Positions 61,842-61,853 of a DNA stretch of 61,853 bases are shown here, piece by piece. The DNA lies in the NCBI GenBank assembly GCA_027669155.1, contig JAQEDR010000013.1, forward strand, positions 1-61,853, in the 5' to 3' direction. The stretch's first letter is position 1. Each line of letters starts with the position of its first letter. The translations under genes and the position numbers were made by a program. Below the pieces are notes generated by a model that was given only the letters and a program-made list of their open reading frames with translations, was not told the origin of the DNA and made no database searches. This stretch comes from Peptoniphilaceae bacterium AM52-5BH (GTDB lineage: Bacteria > Bacillota > Clostridia > Tissierellales > Peptoniphilaceae).

Positions 61842-61853
61842 TTTAGTACCATA

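Overview
The window is AT-rich, densely packed Gram-positive DNA. Gene order and content suggest an anaerobic, amino-acid-fermenting member of the Clostridia/Tissierellia, most like the Peptoniphilaceae (Anaerococcus/Peptoniphilus type). The evidence is two full-length pyruvate:ferredoxin oxidoreductases, an L-lactate dehydrogenase, a threonine deaminase, an iron-type alcohol dehydrogenase, a V/A-type ATPase and an IspH-ribosomal protein S1 fusion of the clostridial type. The genus is an inference. No rRNA, tRNA, CRISPR array, prophage or transposase gene was seen.

Layout. 1-2.6 kb: an alpha/beta hydrolase translationally coupled to an MprF-like membrane protein. 2.6-12.2 kb: fermentation genes (ldh, a DAACS-family symporter, PFOR-1 with threonine deaminase, a DegV/FakB protein, an Fe-type alcohol dehydrogenase). 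12.2-13.4 kb: a decayed gene, then a Spx/ArsC-like protein coupled to a free-methionine-sulfoxide reductase. 13.6-22 kb: a second DegV protein, trmB, small membrane proteins, a DJ-1/PfpI protein, folC, a UvrD-like helicase, a nitroreductase and map. 22-28.7 kb: tdk and ychF on the minus strand, then aminopeptidase P, uvrC and hprK. 28.9-32.4 kb: PFOR-2 behind a strong promoter. 32.5-39.2 kb: Asp23/YloU, fakA, recG, rsmD, coaD, a coiled-coil protein, and tmcAL on the opposite strand. 39.3-53.3 kb: a long, largely coupled housekeeping run (efp, Asp23/YqhY, nusB, xseAB, ispA, argR, recN, nudix, scpAB, rluB, HI0933-type flavoprotein, cmk, plsC, ispH-S1, miaB). 53.5-61.8 kb: a V/A-ATPase operon in the order C, I (two pieces), K, F, E, A, B, D.

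How the genes fit together. Threonine deaminase lies 11 bp behind PFOR-1, which suggests conversion of threonine to 2-oxobutyrate and on to an acyl-CoA plus reduced ferredoxin; lactate and alcohol dehydrogenases could re-oxidise NADH. FakA, two FakB-like DegV proteins and a PlsC acyltransferase form part of a fatty-acid activation and phospholipid route. HprK implies carbon-catabolite control, and a near-consensus cre-like site sits inside the symporter promoter.

Most unusual features. (1) V-ATPase subunit I is encoded as two directly abutting in-frame reading frames (TAA then TTG). The first piece ends with a roughly 107-residue coiled-coil insertion of about the size of the peripheral-stalk subunit G/H, which has no gene of its own in the operon. 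(2) A 41-bp palindromic repeat occurs in identical form at two terminator-like sites 40 kb apart in opposite orientation. At 22.1 kb it is nested inside an outer terminator stem, and a third terminator shows the same architecture with diverged sequence. (3) An alpha/beta hydrolase is coupled to an aminoacyl-phosphatidylglycerol-synthase-like gene.
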